Origin: Bacteroidota bacterium
Lineage (GTDB): Bacteria; Bacteroidota; Bacteroidia; Chitinophagales; Chitinophagaceae
Length of the DNA stretch: 16,419 bases
Assembly: GCA_023440945.1 (NCBI GenBank)
Contig: JAEZRL010000203.1
Coordinates: 1 to 16,419, forward strand
Direction: 5' to 3'
Below the pieces are notes generated by a model. The model did not search any database. It saw only the letters and a list, made by a program, of their open reading frames with translations, and was not told where the DNA came from. Shown piece by piece: positions 1 through 7,363 of the stretch (positions are counted from its first letter, which is position 1; each line of letters opens with the position of its first letter). A program made the position numbers and the translations under genes.

Positions 1-144
1 CCGCTGCGTATTACCAATAGATATGCTTGCGGGATTTATAGAGACGGAATCTTTCATTGGGAACGTTTTTCTTATTTAAAACGAAAAATGATGCCGTTTA
101 GTGCATTGCTTACCTCAGAAAAAAGAAATTTTAATACTTTATAA
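1..144 (+). CDS. possible 3' end of an upstream gene (unrecognised)
   Basis: The first frame of the plus strand is open from the window edge to a TAA at 142-144, giving 47 residues that end in ...SEKRNFNTL. I do not recognise the sequence, and 47 open codons in AT-rich DNA is only weak evidence. A competing reading exists on the minus strand: an ATG at 57-55 opens a frame (MKDSVSINPASISIGNTQR...) that runs off the left edge and could be the start of a divergent gene. Only one is likely to be real, and the window does not decide between them. Confidence 0.25.
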   Translation, partial: PLRITNRYACGIYRDGIFHWERFSYLKRKMMPFSALLTSEKRNFNTL

Positions 145-147
145 GCA

Positions 148-178
148 TTGTTTTTAGAAACAATTTTGTGTAACTTTG
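148..178 (+). promoter_or_regulatory. Bacteroidota-type sigma-A promoter for greA
   Basis: A -33 TTG at 148-150 is followed after 20 bases by TAACTTTG at 171-178, an exact match to the Bacteroidota -7 consensus TAnnTTTG. The expected transcription start is about 183-187. The greA ATG is at 245, so the predicted leader is about 60 nt. This is the only full two-part match of this kind that I found in front of a gene in this window. Confidence 0.7.
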
Positions 179-186
179 AGAATATA

Positions 187-222
187 TGCAACGCTGCATT
201 CGTGCGGCGTTGTATTTTTTTT
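187..222 (+). terminator. intrinsic-terminator-like hairpin inside the greA leader (putative attenuator)
   Basis: Bases 187-198 pair with 203-214 around a TTCG tetraloop at 199-202. The core is ten pairs (CAACGCTGCA against TGCGGCGTTG, one G-U), plus a G-U and a U-A pair at the base. Eight T follow at 215-222. This is the classical form of a rho-independent terminator. It lies after the greA promoter and only 22 nt before the greA ATG, leaving no room for another promoter behind it. It may end the upstream transcript, but transcripts from the greA promoter must also cross it, which suggests attenuation and a short leader RNA of about 35-40 nt. Confidence 0.65.
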
Positions 223-244
223 ATATCTATTAAAAAGAAATATC

Positions 245-718
245 ATGAGTGAAGTAATGTATGTATCTAAAGAGAGCTTCGAAAGTATGAAGGAAGAACT
301 GCACCACATGAAAACAGTTCAACGGCCTGCTGCTTCCAGGGCCATTGCCGAAGCTCGTGAAAAAGGCGATTTAAGAGAAAATGCGGAGTATGATGCTGCA
401 AAAGAAGCTCAGGGAATTTTAGAAGCCAAAATTGCTGTTTTGGAAGGCCAGCTTGCTAGTGCACGAATTGTAGAAACCAGTGAAATTAACACAGAAAAGG
501 TTTCGATTTTAACAAAAGTGACCATTACTAACATTGCAACCAAAAAAACAGTGACCTATCAACTTGTAGGAGAAAAAGAGGCAAATTTAAAAGCAGGAAA
601 AATTTCCGTGGCTTCACCGATCGGGCAAGGATTGTTGGGCAAAGCAAAAGGTGAAATTGCTGAAGTTTTCGCTCCAACCGGTCTTCTCAAATTTAAAATT
701 GAAGACATCAATATTTAA
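245..718 (+). CDS. greA: transcription elongation factor GreA
   Basis: GreA enters the secondary channel of RNA polymerase and stimulates cleavage of the RNA 3' end in backtracked complexes, releasing arrested polymerase. The 157-residue product has the family's usual length. The N-terminal coiled-coil hairpin covers about residues 8-75, and its tip carries GDLRENAEY with Asp42 and Glu45, matching the acidic pair (D41/E44) of Escherichia coli GreA that coordinates the catalytic Mg. The C-terminal FKBP-like domain (about 80-157) contains the typical VGEKEAN and SPIGQGLLGKAKGE stretches. The frame is open back to an ATG at 176, but that start would lie at the promoter and would translate the leader hairpin, so the ATG at 245 is chosen. 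The sequence before it (AAAAAGAAATATC) is A-rich without a strong Shine-Dalgarno, as usual in Bacteroidota. The HIT gene follows after a terminator. Confidence 0.96.
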   Translation: MSEVMYVSKESFESMKEELHHMKTVQRPAASRAIAEAREKGDLRENAEYDAAKEAQGILEAKIAVLEGQLASARIVETSEINTEKVSILTKVTITNIATKKTVTYQLVGEKEANLKAGKISVASPIGQGLLGKAKGEIAEVFAPTGLLKFKIEDINI

Positions 719-738
719 AGTACTTACTTTTATCGAAT

Positions 739-769
739 AAAAGTCTCGTTTTTATGGCGGGACTTTTTT
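739..769 (+). terminator. rho-independent terminator after greA
   Basis: AAAAGTCTCG (739-748) pairs with CGGGACTTTT (758-767) with a single G-U wobble and a nine-base loop. The 3' arm runs into six T (764-769). It starts 20 nt after the greA stop and ends 32 nt before the HIT gene, so it probably separates, or partly separates, the two genes. Confidence 0.8.
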
Positions 770-801
770 GTTTGTGTAATTTCAGCAATCAATATTAACA
801 G

Positions 802-1194
802 ATGCCCATCTTTTCAAAAATTATTGCAGGCGAAATTCCTTCCTATAAGATTACAGAAAATGAACAGTTTTTTGCATTTCTTGATATTTATCCTTTGGTG
901 AAAGGTCATGTATTGGTTATACCGAAAACAGAAGTAGATAATTTATGGGATCTGCCTTCTGATTATTTATCAGAAATACTATTGTTCGCACAACCAATAG
1001 CAAAAGCAATAGAAAGATCATTCAACTGTGACCGTTGCGGAATTTCAGTTGTTGGATTGGAAGTTCCTCATGTGCATATTCATCTGGTACCTATCAATAG
1101 TGCTGATGATCTGAATTTTACAAGACCGAAACTAAAATTAAGTAATGAAGCGTTTAAAGAAATACAGGAAAAAATTATTTCGAATCTGAAGTGA
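802..1194 (+). CDS. HIT (histidine triad) family nucleotide-binding protein
   Basis: This is a soluble 130-residue protein of the histidine-triad superfamily, whose members hydrolyse or transfer nucleotides from substrates such as adenosine phosphoramidates and dinucleoside polyphosphates. The N-terminal block (IFSKIIAGEIPSYKI, FAFLDIYPLVKGHVLVIPK) is the typical HIT fold beginning. The active-site triad is His90-x-His92-x-His94 in PHVHIHLVP, with His92 expected to be the nucleophile. The usual Hint-branch motif GH-V-L-V-I-P-K is present at 35-42. The exact substrate cannot be told from sequence. It follows greA on the same strand after a terminator, with no clear TAnnTTTG element of its own, so it may depend partly on read-through. 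The stop is 19 nt from the convergent kinase gene, with no terminator visible between them. Confidence 0.93.
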   Translation: MPIFSKIIAGEIPSYKITENEQFFAFLDIYPLVKGHVLVIPKTEVDNLWDLPSDYLSEILLFAQPIAKAIERSFNCDRCGISVVGLEVPHVHIHLVPINSADDLNFTRPKLKLSNEAFKEIQEKIISNLK

Positions 1195-1213
1195 GGTAAA
1201 CTTTGATGAAAGA

Positions 1214-3214
1214 TTATGCCCCTGCTTTATCAACCTGAATATAAACGGTTGTGCCCTGTCCAGCAATACTTTCGAGCCAAATATCGCCATTCATTTTATG
1301 CAGCATTTCCATGGTTATTCTTAATCCTATACCTGCGCCTTTTTCTTTCATCGTACCAATGGTTGATACAGCGTCAAGAGAGAATACCTTTTGTTTTTTG
1401 TCTTCTGTAATGCCAATACCATTATCGCAGATTATAATAATGGCTTTCTCGTTCTCCGTAATACAATCAATCAAAATATCTCCTTCAAGTCTTGAAAACT
1501 TAATAGCATTACTTATTGTGTTTCGTAAAGCGAGGTTGAGAATGTTTTCATCACCCTTTACCTTAAAATCCGAGGATATTTTATTTTGAATGAAAATTGC
1601 CTTTTTGTCTATGGCCGTTTTAGCGAGTAAAATGTTTTCATTAACCACATCCTGAAGGTTGATCTCGTTTGATTCCACACGCAAACCATCCATCTGGCTT
1701 TTAGCCCAGTTAAGCAGATTATCAAGCAGGTCGCGGTTATGATCGAGATTGTTATCCAATTCTCTTGAAAGATCATCAAACTCTTCTTTTTCAATAATTC
1801 CTGAACGTGTTAGCTGCAACAAATTTTTGGTATTGGCCAAAGGTGAACGAAGATCGTGTGCAATGATGGAGAAAAGTTTATCTTTTAAAACAGAAACATG
1901 CTTTAATTCTTCAAGAGCCTGCTCTGTTTTTAATTGGGATATTTCCAGCTTACGGTTTATTTTTTTCTTTTGCTGGTAAAGCATAAAAAATGCAATAGCT
2001 ATCAATAAAAAAACGATGCTCCCCGCTGTAGCCAGCATATTTTTTTCCTGAGCCAAAGCAGCTTCCTGGCGAAGGATAGCATACTGCCGTTCTTTTTCTT
2101 CCACCTGGTATTCGACCAGTAATTCTCTTGTTCTGAAATCCGTTTTCTTTTGATCTACTGTTTCGGCTATTGTTTTATATTCTTTTAAATAAGCAAAAGC
2201 ACTGTCTGAATTGCCCTTTGCCGAATCAGCCTGTGCCAGCAAATAAATAACATTCAAAAGTTTTTCATAAATGCCTTGTTCTTTGAAAAAAGAATAGGCA
2301 GAACTAAGGTATTGTTTTGCAGAATCATAAGCCTGTTGCTCGATATACATTTTACCAAGACTCAAATGGGTGTTGGCTATGTCGCCTCTTAAACCATTCT
2401 CAGAAAAAATATTTATTGCTTCATCGTAATAATATTTGGCAGAATCATATTGATTAAAACGAAAATGCATATCGCCGTACACCTGCAATACTCCGGCATA
2501 CTGAATGGTTTCATCAAGTTTTTTAAAGAGCATACTTGCAGAATCAAGTTGCTGTTTTGCCAGCTCATATTTGTTCTGCCGCAAGTATAATTCCCCCATA
2601 TCTGCATTGCAAGTTGCAGTCCTGTCAAGATCGCCATATTGGATAAACCTGGTTTTGGCTTTTATAAAATATGTTTCTGCGTCAGCATAATTATTCATTC
2701 CCGTATAAACACTTGCCATTTCGTGGTAAGCGTAAGCCTTTTGTTTATCCGCGTTCATCAGTTCTGCAATGTCTAATGCTTTCTTACTGTATATCCAGGC
2801 TTTATCCCAGGTTTCGGTCGTTTCATATAAATAAGATATACCGGTATAAGCGTTTATAAGAACCTGGTTAGCCTGAATATGCGTTCCTATGTCTATTGCA
2901 AGATGGTATAAATGAATAGCTTCCTCTGTTCGATTGATCCAAACATAATTGCTCGCCTGCTGTGTATAAGCTTGCGCAATTGCTGTTTTATTATTTATCT
3001 TTTTTGAGAAATCAATTGCTTTTTGTCCATAATAAATAGCTGAATCAATATCTGTTCCCTGGTACAGATAAGAAATGTAACGAAGCGTTCTCGCTTTTAC
3101 AGAATCAGGTGTGGAAGAATACCTAAGTATGCGTGATGCAGAGTCTAATTCATTCTTTTGTGCAAAAAGATGAAGACAAAAAAACAAGCCGAATAAACTT
3201 GCAATTAGCCGCAT
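1214..3214 (-). CDS. TPR-repeat sensor histidine kinase (orphan, membrane-anchored)
   Basis: Numbering is from the ATG at 3214 (666 aa). Residues 1-18 (MRLIASLFGLFFCLHLFA) form a signal peptide. Residues 30-349 are eight TPR-like repeats in strict 40-residue register, probably periplasmic. A short coiled coil (about 369-392) leads into one membrane segment (about 394-413), and a second coiled coil (about 416-447) leads to the kinase core. The HisKA box IIAHDLRSPLANT has phospho-acceptor His453. The HATPase domain shows the N box NTISNAIKFS (565-574), G1 DNGIGIT (597-603) and G2 GAGIGLRI (626-633). The protein should autophosphorylate on His and pass phosphate to a response regulator, but no regulator gene is nearby, so partner and signal are unknown. 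A GTG 33 bases upstream (3247) would add MPLLILKSKFL before the signal peptide; I prefer the ATG because the signal peptide then begins at residue 1. Transcription may run in from the M20 gene about 200 bp upstream. Confidence 0.93.
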   Translation of the reverse strand: MRLIASLFGLFFCLHLFAQKNELDSASRILRYSSTPDSVKARTLRYISYLYQGTDIDSAIYYGQKAIDFSKKINNKTAIAQAYTQQASNYVWINRTEEAIHLYHLAIDIGTHIQANQVLINAYTGISYLYETTETWDKAWIYSKKALDIAELMNADKQKAYAYHEMASVYTGMNNYADAETYFIKAKTRFIQYGDLDRTATCNADMGELYLRQNKYELAKQQLDSASMLFKKLDETIQYAGVLQVYGDMHFRFNQYDSAKYYYDEAINIFSENGLRGDIANTHLSLGKMYIEQQAYDSAKQYLSSAYSFFKEQGIYEKLLNVIYLLAQADSAKGNSDSAFAYLKEYKTIAETVDQKKTDFRTRELLVEYQVEEKERQYAILRQEAALAQEKNMLATAGSIVFLLIAIAFFMLYQQKKKINRKLEISQLKTEQALEELKHVSVLKDKLFSIIAHDLRSPLANTKNLLQLTRSGIIEKEEFDDLSRELDNNLDHNRDLLDNLLNWAKSQMDGLRVESNEINLQDVVNENILLAKTAIDKKAIFIQNKISSDFKVKGDENILNLALRNTISNAIKFSRLEGDILIDCITENEKAIIIICDNGIGITEDKKQKVFSLDAVSTIGTMKEKGAGIGLRITMEMLHKMNGDIWLESIAGQGTTVYIQVDKAGA

Positions 3215-3415
3215 CAGGAATTTGGATTTTAATATTAAAAGTGGCACAAATTACATAATAAACAAATCCTTATATAGAATGTTCAATTATGATGCACTTA
3301 AATTATCATTAACACATAAACGCCAACGTCAAATGTCAAAGGCCAAAGGTGAGAAAACAGGCTTCACTTTTCGCATCTCATCTACAAAATATTGCAGCAT
3401 TATTTTGGAATGACA

Positions 3416-4597
3416 CTACAAAGACAATGAAGCACCAAGCCAGGCCATCATCCCCATACCTGTTTCAATCGCACTTTCATCAATATTAAAATGAGGTGTG
3501 TGAACATTATGAATGATCCCTTTTTCTTCGTTTCTTATGCCTAAACGATAAAAACAACCCGGTATAATTTGGGTGTAATAACCGAAATCTTCAGCACCCA
3601 TACGCACTTCTGTTTCCTCAACATTTTCCTTTCCCATGTAATCTTCCGCAAGTTCTCTTGCCGCTTTGGTTAAAGAATAATCGTTGTCAACGGTTGGATA
3701 ACCCACATCAATATCAATATCTGCCTCTGCTCCCATCGCTTCCACCAAACCTATTGTTTGTTTGCGGATAAGTTCATGGGCTTTGAACCGCCATTTTTCA
3801 TCCATCGCTCTAAAAGTTCCCATCAGTTTTACTTCTGATGGAATTACATTAGTTGTATAACCGCCCTGGAAAGAACAAATGGATAAAACCGAAGGCGAAG
3901 TGGGATTGTTATTGCGGCTGATGATCTGTTGCAAACTCACAATCAATTGAGAAGCGATCAGAATAGTATCGGCAGTTAAGTGCGGAGCTGCAGCATGGCC
4001 GCCTTTACTTTTAACGGTGATATAAATTTCATCGGCACTTGCCATAACCCGTCCTTCGCGAAAGCTCAGCTTGCCTAACGCTAATCCAGGATGAACATGC
4101 AATCCAACAATTCCTGTAGGTTTAGGATTTTCAAGAACGCCTTCTTTTATCATTAAGCTGGCGCCACCGGGGTTCCTTTCTTCTCCGGGTTGAAAGATGA
4201 GTTTGACTGTTCCCCCCCACTCCTGTTTTAATTCATTCAAAATTTTTGCGGCGCCTAATAAACAAGTTGTATGCACATCATGGCCACAAGCATGCATCAC
4301 ACCTTCATTAACCGATCTGTAAGGAATATCATTTTGTTCAAGGATAGGCAATGCATCCATATCTCCACGCAAAGCCATTATTCGTGAAGCCGGATTATTT
4401 CCTTCAATCAAAGCTACGACGCCGGTAACGGCTTTAACTTCAAAAGGGATTTTCCACTCAGATAATTTCTGCTGTATAAAAGAAGAAGTTTCAAATTCTT
4501 TATAACTTAATTCAGGATGAGCATGCAAATGACGACGAACAGCAATAAACTCATCTGCATATTGTTTGGCTAACTGCCTGATCTTTTCTTGCAACAT
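3416..4597 (-). CDS. M20-family amidohydrolase (N-acyl-amino-acid / hippurate hydrolase type)
   Basis: This is a 393-residue zinc-dependent amidohydrolase of the peptidase M20D group, which removes acyl groups from N-acyl amino acids; the precise substrate is not predictable. Family landmarks appear in order: HLHAHPELSYKE (23-34), ALRGDMDALP (75-84), the metal site MHACGHDVHT (101-110, Cys104 and His106), FQPGEERNPGG (135-145, with Glu139 as likely catalytic base and Glu140 as metal ligand), GLHVHP (165-170), the dimerisation region from about 185 to 295, and MGAEDFGYY near 333-341. HTPHFN at 366-371 supplies the last ligand. Length and motifs are complete. No signal peptide is visible, so the enzyme is probably cytoplasmic. 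The start lies 18 nt after the SPOR-domain gene stop on the same strand, so co-transcription with that gene and deoC is likely. Confidence 0.93.
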   Translation of the reverse strand: MLQEKIRQLAKQYADEFIAVRRHLHAHPELSYKEFETSSFIQQKLSEWKIPFEVKAVTGVVALIEGNNPASRIMALRGDMDALPILEQNDIPYRSVNEGVMHACGHDVHTTCLLGAAKILNELKQEWGGTVKLIFQPGEERNPGGASLMIKEGVLENPKPTGIVGLHVHPGLALGKLSFREGRVMASADEIYITVKSKGGHAAAPHLTADTILIASQLIVSLQQIISRNNNPTSPSVLSICSFQGGYTTNVIPSEVKLMGTFRAMDEKWRFKAHELIRKQTIGLVEAMGAEADIDIDVGYPTVDNDYSLTKAARELAEDYMGKENVEETEVRMGAEDFGYYTQIIPGCFYRLGIRNEEKGIIHNVHTPHFNIDESAIETGMGMMAWLGASLSL

Positions 4598-4615
4598 AAC
4601 AATTCTTTCTGTTCC

Positions 4616-5038
4616 TTATTCAGCCGGATATTCTTCGCCTGGTGAGTATTCGATCATGTCCGACACCACGTATATTCCCTGCGTGTAAATGCCTGCCAAT
4701 ATTTTTTTATACTTCTCCGCTTCTTCACGATCAATATAATTTCCAAATCTTACTTTAAAATAAGGCGACTGGTAAATAGTATATGTTTTTTGATCGGGAA
4801 AGCGTTTCAATAACTCTGCCTTTATCTGGAAAGCATCTTCCCGTTTTCTTGTAGTAATAACCTGCAAACGATAACCTTTGGTGATCTTCGTTGAATTGCG
4901 ATTTATCTCCGCCTGTTTCGCTGATAAAATATCAAGTCTCGCATCTTTCGAAACGATAATGGTATCTTTTTGAGCCGCAAAAGAAAAATGATTACATCCA
5001 ATAAAAAATAACAAAAACAACGCACAACGCATAAACAT
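4616..5038 (-). CDS. exported SPOR-domain protein
   Basis: The product is about 140 residues. It starts with an exported N-terminus (MFMRCALFLLFFIGCNHFSFAAQ), followed by a charged linker and a C-terminal SPOR domain (about residues 53-130: GYRLQVITTRKREDAFQIKAE, then YFKVRFGNYIDREEAEKYK). SPOR domains bind denuded septal peptidoglycan glycan strands, so a periplasmic, cell-wall-associated role is inferred. The leader is ambiguous: SFA|AQ suits signal peptidase I, while FIGC resembles an imperfect lipobox. The open frame reaches back to 5155 inside deoC, but the sequence there is not export-like; the ATG at 5038 (or 5032, two codons later) puts the signal peptide first and leaves 28 nt after the deoC stop. 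It sits between deoC and the M20 gene in one probable operon; the functional link is unclear. Confidence 0.88.
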   Translation of the reverse strand: MFMRCALFLLFFIGCNHFSFAAQKDTIIVSKDARLDILSAKQAEINRNSTKITKGYRLQVITTRKREDAFQIKAELLKRFPDQKTYTIYQSPYFKVRFGNYIDREEAEKYKKILAGIYTQGIYVVSDMIEYSPGEEYPAE

Positions 5039-5066
5039 CAATTTGAAATGGAAGGTAATTAAAAAT

Positions 5067-5744
5067 TCAGGACTCCATTTCGTCATCAACAATTGTTTGT
5101 TCTTCAACGATGGCAACACTTGCACTGCAACCCAAACGTGTTGCCCCCGCATCAATCAATTCTTTTGCAAACCTGTAAGTTCTTATGCCGCCCGATGCTT
5201 TTATCTGAACCTGCTCAGGTAAATTTTCACGCATGATCTTTACAGCTTCTATGGTTGCACCTTTTTCTGCAAAACCCGTGGAAGTTTTAAGATAATCAAT
5301 TCCTGCAGCGCCATATAACTCACAGCATTTTAAAAGTTCGTCAGTAGTAAGTACGCCGCTTTCAACAATCACTTTTATAATTTTACCTTGTTGTTTAATC
5401 ACAGGCGTAATATGATTGATCTCATTCGCAAGATAAGCCCAGTCGTCGTTTTTTAAAGCGATAAGATTGATAACAACATCTAATTCATCCGCACCATCTA
5501 CCATTGCCAAAACAGTTTCAGCTATTTTAGCTTCTGTAGCTGAATAGCCAAAGGGGAAGCCAATAACGGTTGCAATATGTACTCCTGAATTTTCCAGCAA
5601 ACCTTTTGCTATCTTAACAAAAGGAGGCGGAACGCAAACTGCAGCAAAGCCATATTCCTTGGCTTCAGCACATAACTTTTCTATGTTTGAAACAAGCGTT
5701 GTTGGTTTTAAAATAGTGTGATCTATGAAAGAATTTACCCTCAT
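5067..5744 (-). CDS. deoC: deoxyribose-phosphate aldolase
   Basis: DeoC cleaves 2-deoxy-D-ribose 5-phosphate to glyceraldehyde 3-phosphate and acetaldehyde through a Schiff base, in deoxynucleoside catabolism. At 225 residues it is a normal member of the short DeoC branch. Visible features are FIDHTILKP (6-14), AAVCVPPPFV (34-43), the VIGFPFG stretch (60-66), Asp89 in ADELDVVINL, the Schiff-base Lys153 in IDYLKTSTGF, and Lys182 in QIKASGGIRT, which activates the catalytic lysine. GCSAS near 205-209 fits the phosphate-binding end of the TIM barrel. The start ATG at 5744 gives MRVNSFIDHT, a normal family N-terminus. It is the first gene of the minus-strand deoC-SPOR-M20 group and diverges from the S41 peptidase across 98 bp. 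Confidence 0.96.
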   Translation of the reverse strand: MRVNSFIDHTILKPTTLVSNIEKLCAEAKEYGFAAVCVPPPFVKIAKGLLENSGVHIATVIGFPFGYSATEAKIAETVLAMVDGADELDVVINLIALKNDDWAYLANEINHITPVIKQQGKIIKVIVESGVLTTDELLKCCELYGAAGIDYLKTSTGFAEKGATIEAVKIMRENLPEQVQIKASGGIRTYRFAKELIDAGATRLGCSASVAIVEEQTIVDDEMES

Positions 5745-5842
5745 ACATTATTTGTTAAAATATATCTAAACAGTAACGATATTTACAAAACAAAACAACA
5801 ACTTTTTCGTTTAACCGTAACTACAAACATACTCTTATATTT

Positions 5843-7309
5843 ATGAATAAGCTATTATATGCAGCACTGATATTAGCAGGTTCTCTTGCTTTCAGTTCCT
5901 GTCAAAAAAGTATTAGTGACGAACCGGGCAATCCCACTGATACTACAACCACACCGCCTTCTATGTCTGACCTTTTAAAAGATTCTATTTACCTCTTTAC
6001 AAAAGAAGTCTATTTATGGCATGAAGTACTTCCATCTTATGATGTGTTCAATCCAAGACAATTTAAGGCAGCTACAGATTTAGAAGCTGCGCAAAATGAA
6101 ATGGATGCTTTGCGGGCTTATGAACCAAATGATCGCTACAGTTTTGTAACAACCAAAGAAGAATCTGATGGTTTGCAAACTGGTTCTGATAAAGATCTTG
6201 GATTCAACATTCTACCTGCTTACGCTGATCTTGTTGCTCCTTTAGATTCTGTAAGATGGTATGTTGAATATGTTTATAAAAATTCACCGGCCGGCAAGGC
6301 AGGCATTCAAAGAAGCTGGTATATCAACAAGATAAATGGTACACAAATCAGCAATGACAAGGCAAGCATTGATATTTTAAACGAGATATTCTTTGGTGCT
6401 ACAACTTCTGCTTCGTTTGAATTTATTGCACCCGGCGACAGTATAGCAAATATTAATTTGAGCAAAAGTTCTTACATCGCTAATTCTGTTTTATATCAAT
6501 CTGTGTTGAGTGATGGAACAAACAAAGTAGGATATTTTGTTTTTAACCAGTTCTTTGGGCAACCTTCACGTGATGAATTGGCTAATGTGTTTAACTTCTT
6601 TCAAAGTTCCGGTATAACAGATCTTGTCGTTGACCTTCGTTACAATCATGGCGGTTCAACTGAAACGCAGGATACATTAGCGAACCTGATTGCTCCACTG
6701 GCTGCAAATAATCAAAAGATGTATCAATACATATATAATGATTCTTTGCAAGCAGGAAATTTTCCTTTATTAAAACTGAAAGGATTTCCGGATGATAATA
6801 CACTTTTCAAACCCGAAAACTGGACCGTTACTTACGAAAAAGCAGGAAGTTTGAATTTACCTCGAGTGTTCTTTATTGTATCCAGAGAATCAGCTTCTGC
6901 TAGCGAACTGCTTATCAATAATCTTCGTCCCTATATGGATGTGAAACTAGTAGGCGATACAACCTATGGTAAACCGGTTGGTTTCTTCCCGATTGATATT
7001 TATGATTATTCTATCTACCCTATTTCATTTAAAACAGTTAACAGCGCTGGAAGTGCAGATTATTATGATGGTTTTGCACCGGATAAATTAATGGCCGATG
7101 GCATCTGGTATAATTGGGGTGATACGCAGGAATATTGTCTTGCGACTGCTTTGAATTATATTTCTACCGGTTCATTTGGGAGAAAGGCAAATCTATCAGA
7201 TGCAAAAACACGTCAAATGTATTCTCTACAAAAACAATTGGAGCCCGGACGGAAAAAAATTGCTCAAAATAAGTTTTCAGGCATGTTTGTTGAAAAGAAT
7301 ATAAAATAA
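5843..7309 (+). CDS. S41-family peptidase, lipoprotein (CtpA/tricorn-core type)
   Basis: This 488-residue protein begins with a lipoprotein signal peptide (lipobox FSSC, lipidated Cys20) followed by a Thr/Pro-rich tether (about 21-42), so it should be anchored in the envelope. An S41 N-terminal helical region (about 42-105) contains YLWHEVLP and DRYSFVT. A degenerate PDZ-like domain (about 117-205) includes SPAGKAGI and INKINGTQI. The protease core follows, with VGYFVFNQF and DLVVDLRYNHGG (260-271). The catalytic dyad is visible: Ser352 in SASASE and Lys377 in TYGKPVG, 25 residues apart as in Prc. It is therefore predicted to be active, probably trimming or degrading envelope proteins; the substrate is unknown. 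It is transcribed alone, diverges from deoC, and ends at a strong terminator shared with the convergent glycosyltransferase gene. Confidence 0.92.
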   Translation: MNKLLYAALILAGSLAFSSCQKSISDEPGNPTDTTTTPPSMSDLLKDSIYLFTKEVYLWHEVLPSYDVFNPRQFKAATDLEAAQNEMDALRAYEPNDRYSFVTTKEESDGLQTGSDKDLGFNILPAYADLVAPLDSVRWYVEYVYKNSPAGKAGIQRSWYINKINGTQISNDKASIDILNEIFFGATTSASFEFIAPGDSIANINLSKSSYIANSVLYQSVLSDGTNKVGYFVFNQFFGQPSRDELANVFNFFQSSGITDLVVDLRYNHGGSTETQDTLANLIAPLAANNQKMYQYIYNDSLQAGNFPLLKLKGFPDDNTLFKPENWTVTYEKAGSLNLPRVFFIVSRESASASELLINNLRPYMDVKLVGDTTYGKPVGFFPIDIYDYSIYPISFKTVNSAGSADYYDGFAPDKLMADGIWYNWGDTQEYCLATALNYISTGSFGRKANLSDAKTRQMYSLQKQLEPGRKKIAQNKFSGMFVEKNIK

Positions 7310-7333
7310 GTTTGGAGAACTTAACCATAGTAG

Positions 7334-7363
7334 AAAAGAGAAGCGAAATGCTTCTCTTTTTTT
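7334..7363. terminator. bidirectional terminator between convergent genes
   Basis: AAAAGAGAAGC (7334-7344) pairs perfectly with GCTTCTCTTTT (7350-7360) around GAAAT, and seven T (7357-7363) complete a plus-strand terminator for the S41 gene. On the minus strand the same stem is followed by TTTTCT, so it can also stop the glycosyltransferase transcript. The glycosyltransferase stop codon (7364-7362) overlaps the T-run. Confidence 0.9.

Noticed and set aside
176..244. Longer GreA start at ATG 176 adding 23 residues
   Set aside because: It would overlap the -7 promoter element and translate the leader hairpin. The ATG at 245 gives the normal 157-residue GreA beginning MSEVMYVSKE.
1251..2859. 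Several plus-strand frames of 60-112 residues opposite the sensor kinase gene
   Set aside because: They are antisense to a kinase with intact motifs, have odd composition and no initiation signals.
3215..3247. GTG start for the sensor kinase at 3247
   Set aside because: It puts 11 hydrophobic/basic residues before a complete signal peptide that starts with its own ATG at 3214. It remains possible but is less likely.
3247..3253. TAATTTG on the minus strand upstream of the sensor kinase, and the same heptamer at 8556-8562 upstream of the glycosyltransferase
   Set aside because: Both are one base short of TAnnTTTG and lack a correctly spaced -33 TTG.
5039..5155. Extended start of the SPOR-domain protein inside deoC
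   Set aside because: The extra residues overlap the end of deoC in another frame and hide a clear export signal that begins at 5038/5032.
5824..5831. TATGTTTG on the minus strand as a deoC promoter
   Set aside because: No TTG lies about 20 bases upstream, and the putative -33 region would be inside the S41 coding start. It is too weak to list as a feature.
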